A stretch of 64,000 nucleotides of DNA from Micavibrio_C sp046294845. GTDB taxonomy: Bacteria; Pseudomonadota; Alphaproteobacteria; Micavibrionales; Micavibrionaceae. Shown piece by piece: positions 59,590 to 64,000 of this stretch; the first letter of the stretch is position 1, and each line of letters starts with the position of its first letter. The translations under genes and the position numbers were made by a program. The DNA is taken from positions 1,736,001-1,800,000 of the forward strand of contig JBKBNU010000001.1 of assembly GCA_046294845.1 (NCBI GenBank), in the 5' to 3' direction. The notes under the pieces were generated by a model, which saw nothing but the letters and a program-made list of their open reading frames with translations, was not told the origin of the DNA and searched no databases.

Positions 59590-60888
59590 ATGAAGATTGC
59601 CTATATGTCAGGGTTCGGAAACGAGTTTGCCACCGAAGCACGGGAAGGCGCTTTGCCGCAGGGACAAAACAGCCCGCAAAGACCCGCGCACGGCCTTTAT
59701 ACCGAACAGATCACAGGCAGCCCGTTTACGGCCCCGCGTGCCAGCAACCAACGCACATGGACATACCGCATTCATCCTTCGGTCCGTCATAAACCGTATG
59801 AACCCTATAAGCATCCTACATTACTCGGCTCGCCCTTTACCGATACCGACACATCCCCCAACCAGATGCGCTGGGACCCGCCTGCTTATCCGTCCAAAGC
59901 CACCGATTTTGTCGATAGCCTGACAACTGCCGCCGGTAATGGTGACAGTTTCGCATGGACAGGCCTTGCCGTTCATATTTATGCCGCCACGGCCAGCATG
60001 GATAAACGCTATTTCTATTGCGCTGATGGCGAGATGCTGATCGTCCCGCAGGAAGGCAATCTGACGCTTCGTACCGAACTGGGCCGACTGGATTTAAAAC
60101 CGGGCGAGATTGCTGTCATTCCCCGCGGCATAAAATTCACGGTTCTCCTGCCCGATGGCAAAGCACGTGGCTATGTCTGTGAAAATTACGGTCAACCACT
60201 GACTCTCCCCGATCTCGGCCCGATTGGCGCAAATGGCCTCGCCAACCCCCGCGACTTCCTCTATCCCGTGGCTTCCTATGAAGATGAGGAAGGGCCGCAT
60301 GAAGTGATTGCCAAGTTCGGCGGTAAAGTCTGGCACGGCGAATATGACCACTCGCCTTTATGCGTTGTCGCATGGCATGGCAATTATGCCCCGTATAAAT
60401 ATGATCTGTCCCTGTTTAACACCATCAACACGGTCAGCTTTGATCATCCTGATCCTTCCATCTATACGGTGCTGACATCCCCCAGCCATCCGCAGGGCAC
60501 AGCCAATCTCGATTTTGTTGTTTTCCCGCCGCGCTGGATGGTGGCTGAAAACACATTCCGCCCCCCGTGGTTCCACCGTAATATCATGTGCGAATTTATG
60601 GGACTGATTCACGGGATTTATGATGGCAAGGAAGGCGAAGCAGGCGGCACATTCGCCCCCGGTGGTTATTCCATCCATAACTGTATGTCGGGCCATGGCC
60701 CCGATGCCAAGGTTGTCGAAAAAGCAATGGCAGCGGATTTGAAACCGCAGAAGCTGGAAAACACCATGGCCTTCATGTTTGAAAGCCGCTACATCTTCCG
60801 CCCGACCGCCCAAGCCTTGAAATCAAAAGCCCTGCAAAAGGACTATTACATCGCTTGGCAGGGCATTAAAAAGATGTTTTCAAGATAA
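59590..60888 (+). CDS. hmgA: Homogentisate 1,2-dioxygenase
   Basis: This 432-residue iron enzyme opens homogentisate to maleylacetoacetate in tyrosine/phenylalanine breakdown. The N-terminus MKIAYMSGFGNEFATEAREG is the family signature. The iron ligands sit in PPWFHRNIMCEFMGLIHG (His, Glu) and GGYSIHNCMSGHGPD (His). The start at 59590 follows AGGAAGG by about ten bases; an upstream in-frame start would overlap the exchanger. The usual partners (fumarylacetoacetase, maleylacetoacetate isomerase, hydroxyphenylpyruvate dioxygenase) are not in the window. Confidence 0.96.
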   Translation: MKIAYMSGFGNEFATEAREGALPQGQNSPQRPAHGLYTEQITGSPFTAPRASNQRTWTYRIHPSVRHKPYEPYKHPTLLGSPFTDTDTSPNQMRWDPPAYPSKATDFVDSLTTAAGNGDSFAWTGLAVHIYAATASMDKRYFYCADGEMLIVPQEGNLTLRTELGRLDLKPGEIAVIPRGIKFTVLLPDGKARGYVCENYGQPLTLPDLGPIGANGLANPRDFLYPVASYEDEEGPHEVIAKFGGKVWHGEYDHSPLCVVAWHGNYAPYKYDLSLFNTINTVSFDHPDPSIYTVLTSPSHPQGTANLDFVVFPPRWMVAENTFRPPWFHRNIMCEFMGLIHGIYDGKEGEAGGTFAPGGYSIHNCMSGHGPDAKVVEKAMAADLKPQKLENTMAFMFESRYIFRPTAQALKSKALQKDYYIAWQGIKKMFSR

Positions 60889-60906
60889 GGCTTCATAGAG
60901 CCTTAT
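60885..60906. terminator. Hairpin between hmgA and speB
   Basis: An eight-base-pair perfect stem ATAAGGCT/AGCCTTAT with a six-base loop overlaps the hmgA stop codon and reaches the speB stop from the other side. Without a clear T-run it is a weak bidirectional terminator at best. Confidence 0.4.
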
Positions 60907-61820
60907 TTGCACAGACTCATCGTCAGGATTTTATAGATCAGTTTGGCTGTAATGTAATCACAGGCATGATGGGCTTCATGCGGGGCCAGTTCGACCACAT
61001 CCGCACCCACTACTTCGGCCTTGTCCGTCACGGCTTTCAGAATATCGAGGGCTTCATCCCAGAACAATCCACCCGGTTCCGGTGTCCCTGTCGCGGGCAT
61101 CAGACTCGAGTCAAGGCCATCAACATCAAACGTAATGTAAACCGGACCCGCACCGACTGCTTCAGCGATCTGTTCCGGCGTCCAGGAACGCTTGTCCTTG
61201 GCAAAGAAGGTTTTGATACGGTCCTGATGGGATTCCCAATACGGGACTTCGTCACTTGAAATACTGCGAATGCCGACTGCCACCAAATTCACATTCGGAT
61301 AATCAAGACTGCGGCGCATGGCATTGGCGTGCGATAGGCGATCACCACGGAACTCATCACGCAGATCACCGTGAGCATCAAACTGCAGGATGGTCAGCTT
61401 CGGATATTTGGCCGCCATCACCTTTATCACAGCCGGCGTCAGGCTATGTTCCCCGCCAATCATCAGCGGGAATTTTCCGGCATCGACTGTTTCCTGCACA
61501 TAGGATGTCAGCAGGTCGAGAGCAGCCTGATGATCTTGCGGGATTTCCGGTTCGTAGAATGTCGCCACACCAAAATCGTAGAACGGTTCTTTCCAGAGAT
61601 ATTCATCAAACATCTCGACTTCGTGGGAAGCGCGGATCGCCATAGCCGGACCACGGTGAGTGCCCCCGCCATAGCTTACGGTTTTTTCAAAACCGAAAGG
61701 AATGATCCACGCCTTGGCTTGTTCCGGTGACATTGCCGGATGATCCTGAAAGCCGAAGCCATCAACACCGGGCGTCATAAAACGGGAATCCGGTTGCGGT
61801 TTTGTTTTTACGCTTTGCAC
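60903..61820 (-). CDS. speB: Agmatinase-type ureohydrolase
   Basis: This 305-residue manganese enzyme of the arginase/agmatinase family has metal ligands in MIGGEHSLTP (His), LQFDAHGDLRDE (Asp, His, Asp) and ITFDVDGLDSSLMPATGTPE (two Asp). SpeB-type members convert agmatine to putrescine and urea. Related guanidinobutyrases cannot be excluded. It begins directly after the decarboxylase gene with no gap, so the two form an operon. No arginine decarboxylase is in the window. Confidence 0.92.
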   Translation of the reverse strand: MQSVKTKPQPDSRFMTPGVDGFGFQDHPAMSPEQAKAWIIPFGFEKTVSYGGGTHRGPAMAIRASHEVEMFDEYLWKEPFYDFGVATFYEPEIPQDHQAALDLLTSYVQETVDAGKFPLMIGGEHSLTPAVIKVMAAKYPKLTILQFDAHGDLRDEFRGDRLSHANAMRRSLDYPNVNLVAVGIRSISSDEVPYWESHQDRIKTFFAKDKRSWTPEQIAEAVGAGPVYITFDVDGLDSSLMPATGTPEPGGLFWDEALDILKAVTDKAEVVGADVVELAPHEAHHACDYITAKLIYKILTMSLCK

Positions 61821-63065
61821 TTAAACATTCTCCTTCAGGAAGACCGTCGCACTACGACCAAAGCCGTTAAAGTTACTGCGGACACTATAGCTATAGGCAC
61901 CCATGCCCTTGATTTCAATCCAGTCGCCTTCATCAACATCAGCAGGCAGCATGAAAGGTCCCTTCATCATGTCGACAGAGTCACAGGTAGGACCAGAGAA
62001 AGCAAAAGGTGTATCACCCTCACCCGGCTCTTTGCCTACGCGGCGTGTGCCAAAGCGGAAATCAAATTGCTTGCCGGCATCGAACATACCGCCATAGGTA
62101 CCATCATTGATGTAGAGCATATGACCTTTACGCAATTCAACACGGGCCACCATGGAACCTGCCTCGGCCACCAGAGCACGCCCCGGTTCACAGAAGATTT
62201 CACATCCTTCGAAACCGTTATCGCCCAGAGCGTCACGGATCTCGTCGAAATAGTCCTGCAAAGCGACAGGCTCCATATCCGGATAAGCAACCGGAAAACC
62301 GCCACCGACATCAACGATGTCGATTTTGACACCGCTGCGGCTAACGGCTTCCTTGGCCATTTCCAGCGCGCGACGATAGGCCACAGGGTCCATACATTGG
62401 GAACCCACATGGAAGGTCACGCCAATTCTGGCCGCCACAGGGCGGGCCATAGCCAGCAAATCAGCCACTTCCTGAACGCCTGCGCCGAATTTGTCGGACA
62501 GGGCAAAGATAGCGTCCTCGCCTTTCACGGCCAGACGAACCATCAGGGTCAGATCGGGCGCGCATTGCGTTTCTTGCAGGATCTTGTTCAACTCGTCCTT
62601 GGTATCCAGAACGAAATTGCGAACACCGTGCATAAAATACGACTCTGCAATGGCCTCACGAGCCTTTACAGGGTGCATGAAATACATCGTGCCCTTGGGG
62701 GCCAGACGGCGCACCAAACGAACTTCTTCAATTGAAGCCACGTCAAACGTGCGGATACCAGCCTTGTACAAGGTCTGCACCACGTGTTTGTCTGGATTTA
62801 CCTTCACCGCATACATGGTGGTGCCACGGAAACCGTTCAGGAAGGTCTTGGCCTGCCTGATCAGCACATCCGGACGGATCACATATAGCGGAATTGTAGG
62901 CTGGAGTTCAGCGACCAGACCGTCAATATCCCCTTCAAAAACGTAGGGACCGGACGGTTTGGTTTTCACCAATGCCAGCTTATCGGAAGCGCGGCGCGCT
63001 TCGCGAATTGTTGTATACGTATAGGTATGGGGGGACGATTGGCCGCCCCTGCCAAGATTGGTCAT
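61821..63065 (-). CDS. Ornithine/lysine-type decarboxylase (PLP fold type III)
   Basis: This 414-residue alanine-racemase-fold decarboxylase has the PLP lysine in MYAVKVNPDKHVV (about residue 88), the Gly-rich PLP-phosphate region DIVDVGGGFPVAYPD, EPGRALVAEAG, and the catalytic Cys in SGPTCDSVDMM. These features match eukaryotic-type ornithine decarboxylases, which also occur in alphaproteobacteria and may accept lysine. The first 40 residues are a variable extension (RGGQSSPHTYTYTTIREARR). With agmatinase it gives two routes to putrescine. The substrate preference is inference. Confidence 0.9.
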   Translation of the reverse strand: MTNLGRGGQSSPHTYTYTTIREARRASDKLALVKTKPSGPYVFEGDIDGLVAELQPTIPLYVIRPDVLIRQAKTFLNGFRGTTMYAVKVNPDKHVVQTLYKAGIRTFDVASIEEVRLVRRLAPKGTMYFMHPVKAREAIAESYFMHGVRNFVLDTKDELNKILQETQCAPDLTLMVRLAVKGEDAIFALSDKFGAGVQEVADLLAMARPVAARIGVTFHVGSQCMDPVAYRRALEMAKEAVSRSGVKIDIVDVGGGFPVAYPDMEPVALQDYFDEIRDALGDNGFEGCEIFCEPGRALVAEAGSMVARVELRKGHMLYINDGTYGGMFDAGKQFDFRFGTRRVGKEPGEGDTPFAFSGPTCDSVDMMKGPFMLPADVDEGDWIEIKGMGAYSYSVRSNFNGFGRSATVFLKENV

Positions 63066-63328
63066 ACGATTTCCTTTCAGCTCTACGGAAACTCTCGTTT
63101 CCCACTAAAAAGACAACGTCGTTGCATAACCATATCTTGCCTGAAGCTGATGAGCGGCTCTGCGCAAGGGGCCATCGGCACGTGCGTGCTTGTTACAGGT
63201 CTAATATAACATGATTCAGTTTCATGCAATTATTATTTTTTGCATGGCGGCATGATGATTTTGGGTAGGCTTTAAGTTATCCTTAAGGATATTTCGCCCA
63301 CCCTGTCAGGACCCCACAGGAGATACCG
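63066..63328. other. Divergent intergenic region between the decarboxylase and DUF4139 genes
   Basis: These 263 bases hold a 14-base perfect palindrome TATCCTTAAGGATA at 63278-63291, about 38 bases before the plus-strand gene, and a looser inverted repeat CATGCAA/TTGCATG at 63223-63229/63240-63246. Either could be an operator. The part from about 63200 to 63240 is AT-rich. No gene and no clear promoter pair assigned. Confidence 0.5.
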
Positions 63329-64000
63329 ATGACAAGCGCCGCCAAACCACTGCGTAACTGGCTTCTACTGACAACAACCCTGTGCCTGCTGACAGGCCCT
63401 GCACTGGCGGAAACCCTGCCTTTGAAGCGTGTAGCCATCTCTACAAGCGGCCTCGCTTTGTTCGAGCATCAAGGTTCCGTGACAGGCTCTACCCAGCTCG
63501 AAATCCCCGTCAGGCTCGACGCTGTTGATGACATCCTCAAAAGCCTCGTGGTGATGGACAGTACCGGCAGCTTTGGTGGTGTGTCCCTGCCCGGGCGCGA
63601 GCCTCTGGCCCAATCTTTCCGCGACCTCCCCTTCAGCAGAGAGGATCTGAACTCCCCCGTCAGCCTGATGAATGCCCTTCAGGGCGCCGAAATCGAGATC
63701 GGGGCTGCTACGCCCATCAAAGGTCGCCTGATGAATGTCGTAGAAGAGAATGCCGAACTGGAAGGTGGCCAGATCGTCACCCGCCACCGTGTATCCGTTA
63801 TGACAGCCGACGGCATCAAGACAGCCCTGCTCGAAAATCTTGCCAGCGTCAGCTTTACCGAGCCTGCCGTCCAGAACCAGATCGGCCGCGCTCTTGAAGC
63901 CGTCTATACCAACCGTATCCGCGATCAGCGTCCAATGACTATCGCCCTTGAAGGGACAGGTACACGCCCCGTTGCCCTCACCTATGTGCAGGCCGCTCCC
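63329..64000 (+). CDS. DUF4139-family exported protein, N-terminal part (runs off window)
   Basis: The frame is open from ATG 63329 to the window end (224 residues), with an AGGAG about seven bases upstream. A signal peptide ends at about residue 28 (GPALAE). The mature N-terminus (LPLKRVAISTSGLALFEHQG) and the last visible stretch (LEGTGTRPVALTYVQAAP) match the two halves typical of DUF4139 proteins. These are secreted or membrane-tethered beta-rich proteins of unknown function. The remainder is outside the window. Confidence 0.82.
   Translation, partial: MTSAAKPLRNWLLLTTTLCLLTGPALAETLPLKRVAISTSGLALFEHQGSVTGSTQLEIPVRLDAVDDILKSLVVMDSTGSFGGVSLPGREPLAQSFRDLPFSREDLNSPVSLMNALQGAEIEIGAATPIKGRLMNVVEENAELEGGQIVTRHRVSVMTADGIKTALLENLASVSFTEPAVQNQIGRALEAVYTNRIRDQRPMTIALEGTGTRPVALTYVQAAP

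Noticed and set aside
59590..60888. A complete homogentisate pathway operon
   Set aside because: Only the dioxygenase is here; neither fumarylacetoacetase nor the isomerase gene is in the window.
61740..62735. Long plus-strand open frame of 331 codons
   Set aside because: It is antisense to the ornithine-type decarboxylase and agmatinase genes, whose motifs are intact; its translation is His/Thr-rich with no domain.

Overview
The window reads as a chromosomal segment of a Gram-negative alphaproteobacterium. Supporting this are the order nuoN-birA-rnj-DUF1467-proS-lolC, a tig-clpP-lon-hup block, LPS-related genes (lptD, a pagL-type lipid A deacylase), two chemoreceptors, and tRNA genes with encoded CCA ends. 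The lineage cannot be fixed from this sequence alone. A free-living, motile, aerobic organism outside the best-studied orders, for example a Micavibrio-like lineage, is a guess. No phage, transposase, CRISPR array, rRNA or replication origin was seen.

Layout. 1-11176 (minus strand): nuoJKLMN, then birA, rnj, a DUF1467 gene, a small exported protein gene, proS and the start of lolC, all overlapping or nearly so, so probably one long operon. 11405-11920 (plus): a pagL-type deacylase gene. 11975-17062 (minus): nuoF-G-H-orf79-I. 17292-18746 (plus): a sodium:solute symporter gene. 18823-22691 (minus): nuoA-B-C-D-orf118-E. The complex I genes therefore all lie in the canonical direction but are cut into three transcription units by two opposite-strand genes.

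22936-24856 (minus): a small coiled-coil protein gene behind a textbook FNR/FixK-type promoter, tRNA-Asp, and alanine dehydrogenase. 25145-30370 (plus): two chemoreceptor genes flanking an unrecognised 515-residue protein that may be a tandem PemK/MazF-like fold, plus a small protein gene overlapping the second receptor. 30394-36905 (minus): tRNA-Val, HU, lon, clpP, tig, tRNA-Leu, NAD(P)H-hydrate dehydratase and tRNA-His. clpX is missing from its usual place between clpP and lon.

37096-47037: glutamine synthetase, an exported protein, an acyl-CoA thioesterase, parE, a GNAT-like/N-formylglutamate amidohydrolase pair, three small secreted proteins or lipoproteins, and an anchored envelope protein that converges on lptD. 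49664-53600: an RhlE-type RNA helicase and a polytopic membrane protein with a spermidine-synthase-like domain. 53602-57395: the threonine catabolic pair kbl and tdh, separated by two unrecognised genes. 57406-64000: an unrecognised gene, a His-rich CaCA-type exchanger, homogentisate dioxygenase, agmatinase plus ornithine-type decarboxylase (putrescine formation), and the start of a DUF4139 exported protein.

Most of the window is ordinary core metabolism and respiration. The points most worth following are the perfect class II FNR-type promoter at 23354-23395, the interruptions and extra small genes of the nuo locus, the archaeal/eukaryotic-type prolyl-tRNA synthetase, the unrecognised protein between the chemoreceptors, and the His-rich exchanger.
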